Under the pieces are notes generated by a model. That model worked only from the letters and a program-made list of their open reading frames with translations, searched no databases and was not told where the DNA came from. Of a DNA stretch of 64,000 nt, positions 35,868 to 47,580 are shown piece by piece. Source of the stretch: Phanerochaete sordida (lineage: Eukaryota > Basidiomycota > Agaricomycetes > Polyporales > Phanerochaetaceae); contig BPQB01000047.1 of the NCBI GenBank assembly GCA_019973155.2, positions 1-64,000 of the forward strand. Direction: 5' to 3'. Position numbers and translations under genes: made by a program. Position 1 is the stretch's first letter; each line of letters opens with the position of its first letter.

Positions 35868-37945
35868 TCACAAGCCTGCCGAGTGGTACGTGGGCGGTGC
35901 CTCCAATATCCTCCGAACTACCTGCCGTAGGTCATCAACTTCCTGTCGCAAATTATTGACGTCACTATGATCCTGCTCGCCCGTTGACCGACTAGCGGAG
36001 GAGTTTGATCCACTTCCTAGGGCCCGGGTGAATGCGTTGACCATGCCACCGGAGGGCATGCGTGTCTGCAGTGTTGAATTATCGCGAGACTTCTCCGGCT
36101 GCTGCTCCATAATAGCGCCAGCTACCTCTCCGGGTTCGCAGGCGTAGCTATACGGCACCGCCCGAAATTGCGAGCCTAAGTGTGCACGATTCCTCCGCCA
36201 GGATCTTCGCCGGTAGTACAGCACTGCAAATAGGCAGAGAAATATGCCAGCAATGGTACCAACGGTGATGCCGATGATGAGTTTTGCGTTTGGGCGAACT
36301 GGAGAGCCGGACAGAACCGATGGCGAAGGTGAAGGCGAGGAGGTCGGCACCATAATAGTGGTATTAGAAATACTGTAGAGAGATAATTCTCGAGCAAAAA
36401 ACTGTGAAACGCTTTGAGCTGAGCTCACCTCAGTGCGAGCGGCGCAAACATCGCTCCAACTTTTGCGCTGGAAGAGCAGTCAGCATGTCAGTTGTTGTTC
36501 GATATATGCTGTGCATACCTGCCAGCCGTCCCATTTCTCTGGTCGGAAAATGCAGGGGATACGGCTGAGAATATTGTTGGTGTAACGTTCGTTGAAAAGA
36601 CATCCCAGACCGAGTCAATGAGCTCGTTTTGAAGGGTCGGATTTGTCATTGTCATCGCAGTGAACAATGACCAAGCTAGGCGAACATTCCGCGATCAGAG
36701 TGTGATCGACCTGAGATAAATACTGAAGATGATGTTACCGGTGTCTTGATATGTTTCGCCCTTCATAATCGACACGCCGCCCATGCCGTTTGCTGGGATG
36801 TACAACTGAGTAATTGATCTACTGCGCCAGCATAGCAGTGCACACACATGAGCTCTGGCTCAAAAGGGTGCTCACCAGCAGAGCCTCCGACGCATACACC
36901 TAGATTTGATGTGTGAGCAATCATGTTAACACTGGTGGCGGCCAAAACCTACCGAGTCGTCTACGATGTTTGTTCCAACCCACTTATCAGCAAACAAGTT
37001 GTACTGCAAGCCCCATGAGTCTGGCTCTCCAAAGGTCAGCATGATATTGCCGCCCGACGTGATAGCTTCGGATGTCCACGAGGCTGAGTATGACTGTGCA
37101 ATACTCTGAATGTCCTGACACCTGAGCGACCACGTATTTAGAAATCAAGTCAGGGACACGCACTAGATAACGGTCAGCATCCCCTTGCTGCCCATTCGCC
37201 TCGCTAATTTGAGACATCGCGCCAATCGCAATAATTCCCTTGATGGCAAGATTTGTAGAGTTTTCGCCTGCTTCATATGTGACTCTCGAGTTCCAGTCAG
37301 TCTAGCAGGACCTCACAACGGCACATACACCTACCGCTGCGCCTGCAACGGCCATGTCGTATCGACTAAGTATTCTGCCCATTGTTTGAGCAGAGGATAC
37401 TGCTTTATTCAATCTTCGGCGCGTTCCCGAAAGAGATGTAGCACTCACATATTGGCTAATCAGCGACCCATCGCCGGTCGCTCTCGCATGCGCGGTAGTC
37501 ATGATTATCATATTCCCCGTCTCTGCCAGCGGTTCGGTAAGCCTGATCTGGAGGCGGAAGGCTGCAAACACTTACGCTCCACACCTTGTTCAGGAATAGC
37601 TGTGTTTCCTGTCGCATTCGGATATGTGCTGCCTATCATGACAATCAGTGGGTCACCCGAACAGCCGTTATCTCTCTCATACCAATGTCTGCAGGCGCAT
37701 ACGGCTGGCTCCAGCACTCAGATGAGCTTGCATAGTCCAGTATTGGCTTGAGCAGCCAGCCGCCATATGTGGCATTGATGGTCAGAAAGAATGGGAACGA
37801 AGCGTAGAGTGTCTCTACTGGATTGACCCGCACATCGCTTGAGCCGATCTGCTTCATATACATCTTGACATCGGACTCTATGAGCGAAGGCCCGGATCTG
37901 CCGACCGTGAGTTCAGTGGCTGCCATCACTTGACGTGCAGACAAG

Positions 37946-37954
37946 GAGACAAGG
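37946..37954. repeat. target-site duplication, left copy (9 bp)
   Basis: GAGACAAGG, repeated exactly at 38795-38803. In the uninterrupted paralogue the matching site occurs once. Confidence 0.85.
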
Positions 37955-38794
37955 GACTTTTGGATTTCCGCAGCCAGATCGCATTGTCTGATGGGGTCCC
38001 CGGTGATGCCATCACCGTGCGGATCGCTTGCCGGCTCCTTGGGCCAGTGGCCTTCGGGCTGTCCTCTCCCTCCCTCATACCACTCCGTCCTCATCGTATG
38101 CCCTCTCGCCTCGACCCTCCGATTGTGGGATTGTGCGAACGCCCTCGGTGTCGCACAGAAGTTTGTCAGATGATGCCGGGGGCTGTGAGGGTGTCAGGAG
38201 AGGTGAGTGCAGGTTTCCGGCGTTCTCGCATTCTGCTTCGCGCGCCCCGCCACACGACTCGCTCCTGGCCACCGTACCTATACCCGCCGCACGAAGAACA
38301 AGCTCCCATTAACCCTACGCCACCCTCCCAATCCCGCTGGGGCCCCTCCGACATGCTCAATAACTGCCATGCAGAGACTCGGAGAGCCTGGGGCCACTCC
38401 GGCTCGGCGTTCGCGGCGCGCGCGCCATTGGACGCGCGAGCTCGCCGACATCCGGCGCTGTCCATGTGCCGAATCGCAATGGCTCTCCCGCACGGCACAC
38501 GGTGAACCTCGTCACTTTATGTGGCTATATAGATACCTCTGCCCCGATGTAACTGTACACAGACTAGTCAATATAATCTTGTTTTTATCGCCCAAACACA
38601 CTATCTAAATGAATAACACATCTTGAGGCACTCGGATTTTCCAGCTGCAAGCCCAAGTGGCCCCGCAGCTTACACTTGTGCTCGGGACTTGATAAGATTT
38701 GCTCTATGCTGTCCGGAGTCCCTCCCTTGCCATCACGGCGCTTCGGCCAGATCGCCAAATCGGCATTCGATCTGGTTGCGGAATCCAGCCAACT
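37955..38794. mobile_element. 840-bp non-autonomous DNA transposon, MULE-like (9-bp TSD)
   Basis: Bounded by perfect 9-bp direct repeats and inserted in an exon of glutaminase paralogue 2. The ends carry imperfect inverted repeats: left GGATTTCCGCAGCCAGATCG; right end, reverse-complemented, GGATTCCGCAACCAGATCG. The outermost 6-7 bases do not match. A 9-bp duplication is typical of Mutator-like elements. The interior has a GC-rich centre (about 38.0-38.5 kb) with open frames I cannot identify, possibly captured host sequence, and then an AT-rich part with a TATA-like CTATATAG near 38525. No transposase is encoded. Confidence 0.75.
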
Positions 38795-38803
38795 GAGACA
38801 AGG
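38795..38803. repeat. target-site duplication, right copy (9 bp)
   Basis: GAGACAAGG, identical to 37946-37954. Confidence 0.85.
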
Positions 38804-40182
38804 TCGACGAGATGAGGAGAGGTTTTAGCGGCGCTTTCCGCGAGCAAACCATCCAGCGCTATGGCACGATTCATCGTAGAATGAAAATCCTGCACGTATG
38901 TCGTGATCTATAATCACACGTCTGTCAATTAGCTCATAGGCATTCAGCGTGAGCGACATACCAGGTCCGAAGCAGCTCCCCCAGTGCGCCACAAAGGACT
39001 ACGCAGCTCTATCGCTCCCACACGATCTGTGGCTCGAATCGCCGGGTCTCGTGTCAGTGCTATGGCCCAAACAGTAGGCTCGGTGGGGGCCGTCACGGCC
39101 CCCAGGTCCATAGAGATCGCAAAGATCCCAAAGCCGTTGCTGTCAGGCGGTCGACATCACAGCTTGATCGCATGTAAACTCAGAACAGCCACGTACTCGA
39201 GGATGACCGCTGGTCCAGGTTGAATAGAATTTTTGAGGATTCCTTTGTCCTGGAATTGCGACCTAGCTGAAGGTGCAGTGTCCGCTTGCCAGGTGGTCTG
39301 CTGTGTCTATGACACCCAGGTTTTGTTATTGCGCAGGCATCGCATCGATCTCCGAGTCGTGACATACCTTCAGCGATGCAAAGTACAAGGTGGCATCCTC
39401 GGCCTGCCCGGAGCTCTCGCTGAAAGGTTGTGGGCTCAGCAGAAATGCTTCGTGGAATATGACTGGTCCGGCGGTCGTCGCGTTCCAATCCATGGACTGG
39501 CTGCGGGTTCCCGAAAGCCATTCTGAGAGACTGAATAAGCTGCGCTATCCAAACGTGAAGCGAGATGGCTGATATCTACCGCCGGAGAGATCACAGTACA
39601 CTTGAACGGCATGGGGCTGCCCGTCGTTCGACCATGCTGTCAACGAGATGTAGCTTACAGGGAAAGACTGTGCCACAGGATCTGCTGGCTGGAAAATATT
39701 TAGAGACAGCTTGGAGAGATATCTCGCAGCACCATACTTCGATAGGCGAAAGAAAAGTGACGTTGAGATCCACCGGTCCCGCGGTTAAGGTCATGATCGT
39801 ACGGGTCGGCGTTATTTGTAAGTTCACCACGGTTGTTGCGTTAGGAGCCCCGGCCCCGCTCCATGAATACACAGGGTCTGGTTTGTTGTCTACGCGAATA
39901 TTTCCACCAAGTCCCAGAAAACCACTGGACTGAGCGAAATGTCAGCGTTTGCTCTTCAAAGCGCACATGATATGCACGTACGTTGGAGAAGAATGTCGGC
40001 CACCTATGTATTGTATTTGGGTCCGGCGATGAGTCGATCATGTTCAGCCAGGCGCTGAGATACGGACTGCGCACTGCAAGCGGAGGCCAGGACGTCCAAA
40101 GCGTGTTACTGAGCTGCGCCTCTACAATCGCGTGGGATACAACAAAGGTGGCGGCAACACCCGCCCAAATTCGTACGAACAT

Positions 40183-41209
40183 TAGGGGCGAGAGTTACTT
40201 TGGCTGTTCAGCGGGGTTAGGTGTGAGTGAAATGGGGGTCAGGGTGAGAGCGACACAGGAAGGCCAGCACGCATATTTTGAAAGGTCGGCTCATCATGGC
40301 TGTGTAAGGTGTTCAAGTCCAAGAAGACAAAGTCTCACCTGGTTTATACCGGAGAGAGTTTGATATGTCGAAGGAAGCAGCCCCTTACTGTAATCTGCGT
40401 CAGATATCTGCCACTCACAACATCACATACATCGCACTTCGGAGAGTCTGCCGCTCTATTGACTCGCTTCGCCAACAGCGCGAGTCGGCGCAGCGACATT
40501 CAGGGTATTATTCGCGCACGGCATCTCAATACCTGTTTTTGCAATATGAGCCATCGACAGCAACTGAGGTTGCTTTGCAGCATGAAATAAACGACAAACC
40601 CATCGTTTCGAGCTGCAGAGACACCTAGCGCCGTCGCCCCAAGGACATCGACGCTGGGAATCGATATGATATCCTGACATCAACATCGTTCACGCGTGGT
40701 TTTCCGGGACCGCAGTCCTCTTGTCGTTAGGCAAGTGGTGACACACTGCCGGGAAAATGCAGACGGAAGGGCGACGGCCTCAACGATACTCTCGAATATT
40801 TAATGAAGTGTCTGATGTCACCATGATCACTGTCGCAACGTCAGGCACAGTACGCCGGCGACAATAGAGGCACTCACCATTCCTAACCACACGATTGCGA
40901 TGCGATAACATCGCACGGTGCCAGCTTTACACTGCCTAAAGCATCCTCTCGCAACCCTGTGCCACTGGTTCCCTAGGTCTTTGCATGAACACCTGCAGTG
41001 ACGCACCCATGATGAATGATGAAAGCAATGGCAGGCCGCTAGTTCCCACAGGCCAGGACATATGACGCGACCATTGCACCTCGCGAAGGCTCGGTTCCCA
41101 CTGTTTCCGTGCCCGCGCCCTTTCCCACTTACATCGAGCTGTTGAGCATGGGAAGATGACCTCAGGGATGCCGAGAGCGCGACTGGAGAGGCGAGACATC
41201 ATACATCGT
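40183..41209. other. intergenic upstream of glutaminase paralogue 2
   Basis: No gene, RNA or repeat recognised. Confidence 0.4.
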
Positions 41210-41540
41210 TAGTTGCGCACAGCCCAAGAGTCAAAGATAGTAAAGCACTTACGCTGAACTCGACAAGTGCTCCTCACGACAGCAATGTCAGCTCATGCCC
41301 CTCTGAGTTCGCACCTGCATCTTTTCTGGGTGAGGATGTCTTCCGTTTCATCGTCATCTTCGTCCCCATTCCGACCGCCTCGGCGCTCCCACCACGCTCG
41401 ACCATGAACTCTGCGACGAACTGCGCGACGTCCTCATCGGCCTCTACCTGCGTATGCGGTCTCCACCGCCACATGATCCTTGAGTCACGCAGAACGTCAG
41501 GTGACTCGACCGAGCAAGTGAGGGCGTAACGCAAAACCTG
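41210..41540 (-). pseudogene. broken copy of the NSE3/MAGE gene 3' end, fragment 2
   Basis: The minus strand reads WRWRPHTQVEADEDVAQFVA EFMVER, against WRWGPRAQAEVGEEDIARFV ADFMVER in the adjacent intact gene. It then diverges and ends at a stop equivalent to the gene's own. The 3' flank also matches (TATCTTTGA then TTGGGCTGTGC in both). No upstream exons are present. It lies directly next to the intact 3' end, so it is a short tandem copy. Confidence 0.75.
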
Positions 41541-41632
41541 ATATCATAGCACGTCTCTAGCATAGTACAAAGCACAGCCCAACAATCAAAGATACGAAAA
41601 GAACTCACGACGGCATCTCGCAGCACCGCTCT

Positions 41633-43072
41633 TCACGACAGCTGCGCCAACTTTCCGCCCGCCGCGCGCTCGATGCCGCCTAGAGTGCGTTCCCGCATCT
41701 TCCTGACTTCGGGGGTGTCCTCGATGTCCTCGTCGTCTTCGTCCTCATCGCCGCCCGCAGCCTCGCGCCGCGCGCGCTCGACCATAAAGTCCGCGACGAA
41801 CCGCGCGATGTCCTCCTCGCCGACCTCGGCCTGCGCGCGGGGGCCCCACCGCCACTCGTACACGACGCCCTCGTCCGCGGCGTTCGCGGCCTGCGTCGCC
41901 GCTGGCGCGCGCCCCCGCTTCTTCTGCGCGCCCTTTGCGTCGCCGATGCGCTGCAGGTCGAGGTAGCCCTGCCGGATGCAGGCTTGCAGGAACTGCTCGA
42001 GCGTGAGGCCCATGCCTGCCAGCGGCACCCGGGACGTGTAGGGGACAGTTGTGTTCGGGGTAAGGCGCAGCCGCCGGAGATACGTCTTGAGCTCAGCTGG
42101 AGGCAGGATACTTTTATCAGAGAAAAGTGTTTGGTGCCGTGCGAGGACTTACTATCGGGCAGGTTGCGACCGTGCACAAGGACGAGCGACAGTATCACGT
42201 AGAGAAGGCCAATGCTGCCGAGGTTGTCTGCGTTCTCCCACGCGATGATGGACCCGGAGGGGTCTGACACGCGTTCGTCTTCGTCTTTGGGGCGTTCGTC
42301 GTCGACAGGCAGGTCTTCCTGCTCGCTTCGAAGGATATCCGCGTCGGGCGAGGTTGCAATCTTAATGAGTCTCGGATCGAGCTTTGACCGCAAAATATAT
42401 GTCTTCGTGCCCGTTGGTGCAGCTACATCGAAGATGTGCCTCAGTCATTGACAAGGCTCAGACTTAGTCCGGGACGCACCTTTCTTCTTCAGCCCAGGAG
42501 CGTTCTTATCCTTCTTGTCCTTGTCCTTCTCCTTTTGCGCTTCCTTCGGCGGCTCCTTCTCTTCGACGCGATGCTGTAGCTCCACCAGCTCCATACCAAA
42601 TGTGGTGGACAAAAGCTGTTGTGCGCGGGCATATACTTCGGCAAAGCGACGCGACTTCGAGCCCATGACTGAACGAGACGCGAGTTAGAGACGCGGATGG
42701 AGACTGACGCGCGTATATGCGCACCTTTCTTAGAGATTTCGTCCCTTCGCAGTGGGGTGCGCCTCTGTTCATTGAAAAGAGCGAGTCGCACGAGATCTCT
42801 TGCTTTCCGGTCCAGGTCCTACGCGGTCTTTGTGTCAGCGACCTCAGGAGGTAGCGGCCCATGTGGTCTTGAGTGCTCACATCGTCACCACGCTCCTCTC
42901 CTTCCTCTCCTTCATCCTCTGCCTCACCATACGCGTCCTCTTCCCCGTCTTCTTCTTCTACATCCTCCTCTACGCGTCGCCGCCGCCCGTTCTGCGTCTG
43001 CGACGGCATTTGCGACTGCTGAGGCTGCGACTGAGGTGGCTGACGCTGAGAGCGTGCTCCTGCCCTTGCCAT
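41633..43072 (-). CDS. nse3: NSE3/MAGE-domain protein of the SMC5/6 complex
   Basis: Predicted subunit of the NSE1-NSE3-NSE4 module of SMC5/6, which acts in nuclear DNA repair and chromosome maintenance. The start at 43072 opens MARAGARSQRQPPQSQPQQS, followed by a Gln/Pro and very acidic N-terminal tail. The MAGE homology domain follows across short introns: DLDRKARDLVRLALFNEQRR, LLSTTFGMELVELQHRVEEK, a Lys-rich loop, TYILRSKLDPRLI, a long acidic loop, GLLYVILSLVLVHGRNLPDS, and ELKTYLRRLRLTPNT. The second winged-helix part is LTLEQFLQACIRQGYLDLQR and VVYEWRWGPRAQAEVGEEDI ARFVADFM. The protein ends GGKLAQLS at 41633. It is divergent from the HET gene. Two partial copies of its 3' end are scattered downstream. 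Confidence 0.85.
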
Positions 43073-43647
43073 GTCAAAAATATAGATGTTTGTGCGAGAT
43101 GAAAGGGCAGCGCTGCGTGTAGGCGCGACGAGGTGGTGATGGGTCGTGGAAAGGCCCAACGCGTCCGAAATTGCGCGCGTCCGTTAATGGGCGTCTACTA
43201 CCACGTGTTCGCCACGCGCTGAAGGCGGTAAGCTTTGCCTCCCGCTTGCCTCCCGCCATTCGCTACCGTCGACCGTCAGAACTCCATGAAATGTTTGGGA
43301 CCAGACAGCACCCGACATGACTGCTCGTTGCTCAAATAATGTACAGCTGGCTCCTTGAGTGAGCAGTGTAAGTCCCTAAATATTGTCCTCGAATACATGT
43401 TCCAGTTCACTTGACTCTGCGTTATCTGTAGACGACCATTCTTCCCACGAATGACATATTGCTCAGTCCGGGAGATCCACCGCATGTTCACGACGTCGAG
43501 CCCTACGAATTGCATCGGGCCCTCTGTTTGAGACGGCCTGGATATCCAAGAAGAATCCAGTGCGTAGACTTCGTTCAATTTTGGTCACCCGCCAGTCCTC
43601 ATCTGTATAACGCCTTGGAGAAGCCCAAGACCTGAGTTTGAAGTACC
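43073..43647. other. intergenic between divergent NSE3 and HET genes
   Basis: Shared upstream region. A minus-strand frame at 43276-43578 is open for 100 codons (reads GPMQFVGLDVVNMRWISRTE within) and ends in a stop. It has no ATG at its upstream edge and no family resemblance, so it may be an orphan exon or chance. Confidence 0.4.
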
Positions 43648-45808
43648 ATGTTCAACCAACGCCCGAGTCATACCCAGGACGGCTCAGCTCTGGTAAGTGC
43701 CACCTGCCACAGCTAGCTACATACTGACGTGGGTTCATCCGTAGGTAAAGAGACGGAAAGCAGCACGGTCGTTCCGCCTGCTTGGATCCCCCACGGCGAT
43801 TTCTTGCATGCAAGCCCCTTGGGAGTCCAGTCGCAGTCGAACACACGGCGAAGACGTCTTCGACATTGCCGAACGGCAGGCGGGCTTTCGAAGCTGGGCG
43901 GGCGTGAACCGCACGGAGATTTGGGGCCTTGGCCAGCTTGCGGTCTCCGGCCTCGTCGATGTGGAGACTCTATTCAGACGCCAGGGCCCCGGGAAGGTCT
44001 TTGTTCTCAGGCCTGCGAGACGGTCCCCGATTCCCTTGCAGTGGACCCACACAGGACCCGGTACTATCCCCGACGCCCTCGCAGACATGCCGTGCAAGGG
44101 GGTCGCTCACGCTCTGCTACAGGTCAACGACATCATGGGCACGGATTTCGCGCTGGAAGACACGAGGATCCGCGGCCTGCTTGAGTATGCCGTTGGGGAG
44201 TCGCGCGATTTTGGCGAGCTCTACGGACGTGTGCGCCCATGGTGGGCAGAAAACCCGAAACTGTCGCAGCCGCCGGCAGAAATCCTCGCGTCGCAGAAGT
44301 GGCGCGACGCCGAGTTTCGCGCTATCAGCCACGGCAACCACTTCATATCCAATGCCAGCATACCACCGCGCCGCATCTGGGATCTTTACAGCAACCGGGT
44401 GCTGCCCTACCACGCTCTCCTACATGACCATGCGTTTGACGAGAAGCAGTCGTTTTACGATAAGAAGTTTCAGAAGAAATACTTCGTTCACGCCGATCTA
44501 TCGACGGTCTCTCACAGCTGGGTCGCTGAGGCCGACCGCGTAGACGTCTGGACGAGCATCAACGGACAAGAGTGGCCCGTGCCGCTCCCGCGGAAGACGA
44601 CCCTCGAGCATGTACGCGTCGAGCTCTTGAACATGGGCGCGGAGTACGTGTGGCTCGATGTGCTGTGCCTGCGGCAGAAGGGCCCGTCGAACGAGGCTCT
44701 GCGGCTGAAGGAGTGGGAGGTCGACGTGCCCACCATCGGGTTCATCTACAAAGGCCGCCCGGCGCGGCGGTGCATCACGTACTTCAACGGGCTCGGGCTC
44801 CCGCTGACCACAGACCCCGCCGTCCTCGACTCCACGCAGCACTGGCTGAACCGCGTGTGGACGCTGCAGGAGTCGCTCGAGGGCTGGCTGCCCGGCGGGC
44901 TCACGCCCGCGCCGCTCGCGGACGCGCAGGCGTTCTTCGCGCGCGTGTCCGGCCTCATCGCGTGCGCCGCGGCGTGGGACGACCCGCGCGCGCGCGTCGG
45001 CTTCGTGCAGGACCTCAAGCGGCGCCGCTGCACGAAGGAGCTCGACCGCATCGCGGGGCTCGCGTACTACTTCGGCTGCGAGACGCTGCCCGTGTACAAC
45101 GAGGGCCTCGCACTCGAGACCGCGTGGGCGCTGCTCCTCAAGCACGCCGAGGCGCTCTCTCGTACACAGGTCTTTCTGCAGTATCCTGCGGACATGCCCT
45201 TCGCGCCGTTCGTCTCGTTCGCGGGCTTCCAGGCGCGCAATCCTGTGCTGCCCCTCGCTTGGCTTTACACGACCGAAGGGCCGGTGCTCGTGCCCGCGGA
45301 CCAGACACAGCTCGGCGGTAACGGGCCAGCTCACTTCGCCCATTTCGTGCGCTGCATCTCCCAACACTACATCCTTGCCAGGCAACGTGGAGATGCAGAA
45401 GGCACAACGTCCCTATTTCTCGAGGTACACGACGCCGCAGGAGATCTGGTGTTCACTCTGCAGCGCTGTGCGGTACACGGCGTTCTCCTTCCTGACGTAC
45501 CATATACTATCGTATGCATGGACTTCGCGGAGAATCACTGGGTCGTCGGTGAAGTTCTCGGGGAGACGGAAGTCCAAGGCCAGCCCGCAGTGCAGGTGGC
45601 GAAGTGGGCCGTGATATATATTGCCAGCGGGGAAGGCGAACGGCTCATGCATATACACGGAGACGACGTCGAGACTTGGGTGGTTTATGCGCATGCGAAC
45701 GAGGCGAAGAAACAGAGCAGGTATGCAGAGCAGTACCTGGAGGCGTTCAAGGAAATGCAGAAGTGTGGGCGTATATATACCTTTGGAGACCAGTACATGT
45801 ATCCGTAA
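43648..45808 (+). CDS. HET-domain (heterokaryon-incompatibility type) protein
   Basis: About 700 residues, encoded by a short first exon (ATG 43648, MFNQRPSHTQDGSAL) and one long exon after a 52-nt intron (43693-43744, with a CTGAC branch). Inside is the HET signature: SHSWVAEADRVDVW, then AEYVWLDVLCLRQKG (near 44640-44685), then WEVDVPTIGFIYKG and LNRVWTLQES. In the family the YxWxDxLCxxQ segment is the core of a TIR-like fold that triggers cell death or incompatibility between fungal individuals. The C-terminal 250 residues (FVSFAGFQARNPVLPLAWLY ... WVVYAHANEAKKQSRYAEQY) are typical of agaricomycete HET proteins of unknown trigger. No NACHT or repeat domain is present. An alternative ATG at 43808 is in frame. 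The coding DNA is strongly GC3-biased and intact. Confidence 0.85.
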
Positions 45809-46461
45809 CGAGCTCTCGGTATCACGAGGTTGAGGGCATGTGCCGAACAGACTCTGCATCGCCATCTGGTAGATACGCTTCTGGTCTGCAGGTCACAGGG
45901 CACGCAAGGTTGAATCATTCGCGTCCGACTGATGTTCTTGGAGCCCAGGACTGGGAGACAGGCGTGTACGAGAGATCCGGGTGGAGTGTATACACCAATC
46001 TGCGGAACACACTTTAGCTCAGCGAAGAGAAGGCTCAACGAGCGCGTCAACGAAGCCAGATATGTTCTCATATTGGCGAAAAGGCGACGACAAGTCGGCT
46101 GGGACTCTACAACGCGGTCATGAGCTGGGAACGGTAAGCAAACACTCACGCCACGAGTCTCAGTATTTCCACACCAGCGGTATCCTCCACCACTCCTGCT
46201 TGATGCCCCAAGGTTCCAGTCGTATGACTACGCGGTACAAGCGTGGCAGCTTGACAGCGAGCGTATTTCGGACACCTACCGCCGACCCTTCGAGCGTGAG
46301 GCTGCGAGCCGCTATGAGACGAGGGTTTTCAGCCTTGAAGCTTGAAGTCCACGAATTCTCTGGACAGTGCATCCGGAGCGGGTCGTCGAGTCCGGCCGCG
46401 AACGGGTAGAAGCCAGTGGTGGATGCGGGGGAAGAGTCGCAGGCTCGCTGCTCTACCCCAG

Positions 46462-46480
46462 TGCGGGGACGAGCCCCGCA
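46462..46480. repeat. inverted repeat TGCGGGG-N5-CCCCGCA
   Basis: Perfect 7-bp arms with a 5-base spacer, directly followed by CACGTGACGT. A candidate transcription-factor site rather than a terminator. Confidence 0.6.
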
Positions 46481-47566
46481 TCACGTGACGTCCCCAAACC
46501 CCCGAGTTTTGCCCGCCCAGCTGCAGCTTGCTCTCTCCCCACATCGTCTCGCCTGACCCACACGCATACATCCAATTTTGCAAGCTTTGATTACTCTTTA
46601 TCATGCTCTGCGGCACTTCCGCGGAAGATTTGGCTGTGTCTCTGCGCTCTACGCCCGTCCCGGTGCCGTCAGCGTCGCACGTTTGACGGTGTCTCCGTGG
46701 TGAGTACAGCGGTTGCTTCTGGCTCTGCGCCTACCTCTCCCGACGAACCTACGTTTCGTGGCGGAGCATGCTATTTTGAAAGCGTGTGTAGCCTATTACG
46801 CTGGAACTGCGTCTATGCAAGAGACAGAACCAGCCGAAGAGTCTCGCGGCTCCGACACTGGTCTCACCGGTTTTCTGACGAGCAGAGCCCAGACTACGCG
46901 TATCCTCCTCGCTGCATGGCCACCCGGCGCTGTCCGAGGCATCAGAGCAGGGTATATGCGGGCGAATTGAAGGCGTTGAGCGCATGTGCACCAAATACAG
47001 GTATGTCTGCCATCTCCGGATGTGCTGTCCATAACAAGCCTGAAGATTTGTCACTTCTCGCGCAGGATACAGCCCTGCACGTGCCCCTTCGGCACTGCGT
47101 ACAGCTCGCCGTCAAAGTCTCGCCGCGAAAGAAGCCAAGTTTTACGAGAACTTGGTCAGCACACAGCAGCCGCGCGCGCCCTTCGCGCTCCCGCAGCCCG
47201 CGCGGTGCCCTCCTTCGCCTCCGCCCTTGCGATCCTAGCAGCGTCCGCGAGCCCCATCTCGGTGCCTGCGCCGCCCTGCCGGGCCTGATAGACGTGCCCC
47301 GCGAGGGCAGCGTCGGTGCCCGCCAAGCTACCCGGCCACGCCTCGGAAGCAGGCATCCGTGCGCGCGTGACCTGCGCGGTGCCTTTTGGATTTTTTGGTG
47401 CCTTGGCCCACGACGCGATGCGGATCACGCCGGCGGCGCGCCTGACGCCACGAAGTCCCCGTGCCTGCGCCGGCTCGCCGTGCGCCACGTTCGCGCGTGT
47501 GCACCGCTGCGTCACGTCCGGCGCACCTAACCAATGCCGCCCGCTGCAGGGTCCAGCGTGCGAATG

Positions 47567-47580
47567 CCCCGCATGCGGGG
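47567..47580. repeat. 14-bp perfect palindrome CCCCGCATGCGGGG
   Basis: Uses the same TGCGGGG half-site as the inverted repeat at 46462-46480, arranged tail to tail. Confidence 0.6.

Larger units (their letters stand above)
35868..40182 (-). pseudogene. GtaA-type glutaminase paralogue 2, interrupted by an 840-bp insertion
   Basis: Same architecture as paralogue 1: signal peptide (MFVRIWAGVAATFVVSHA), QLSNTLWTSWPPLAVRSPYL, LQITPTRTIM, NVTFLSPIEV, FAISMDLGAVTAPTEPTVWA, and the core LSARQVMAATELTVGRSG. VETLYASFPFFLTINATYGG and ETGNMIIMTTAHARATGDGS follow. The C-terminus has a membrane helix (forward about 36200-36300), a heptad stretch LRQEVDDLRQVVRRI and a terminal PPTYHSAGL. The coding frame is broken between SPHLVDLVS and LSARQVM by the element at 37955-38794. 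Without the element the gene would be about the same length as paralogue 1. I saw no other disabling change, so the insertion looks recent. As it stands, translation would leave the family at that point and stop within the element. Confidence 0.8.

Noticed and set aside
37930..38505. Plus- and minus-strand open frames in the centre of the 840-bp insertion as a transposase
   Set aside because: No transposase motif (no DDE-type spacing, no zinc finger) and too short. Kept only as possible captured DNA.
37955..38794. The insertion as an ordinary long intron of glutaminase 2
   Set aside because: The ends are not at GT/AG, introns here are about 50 nt, and the 9-bp direct repeats and inverted ends fit transposition. 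Cryptic splicing cannot be fully excluded.
43276..43578. 100-codon minus-strand frame between NSE3 and HET as a gene
   Set aside because: No ATG at its upstream edge, a stop directly before it and no recognisable family. Noted only as a possible orphan exon.
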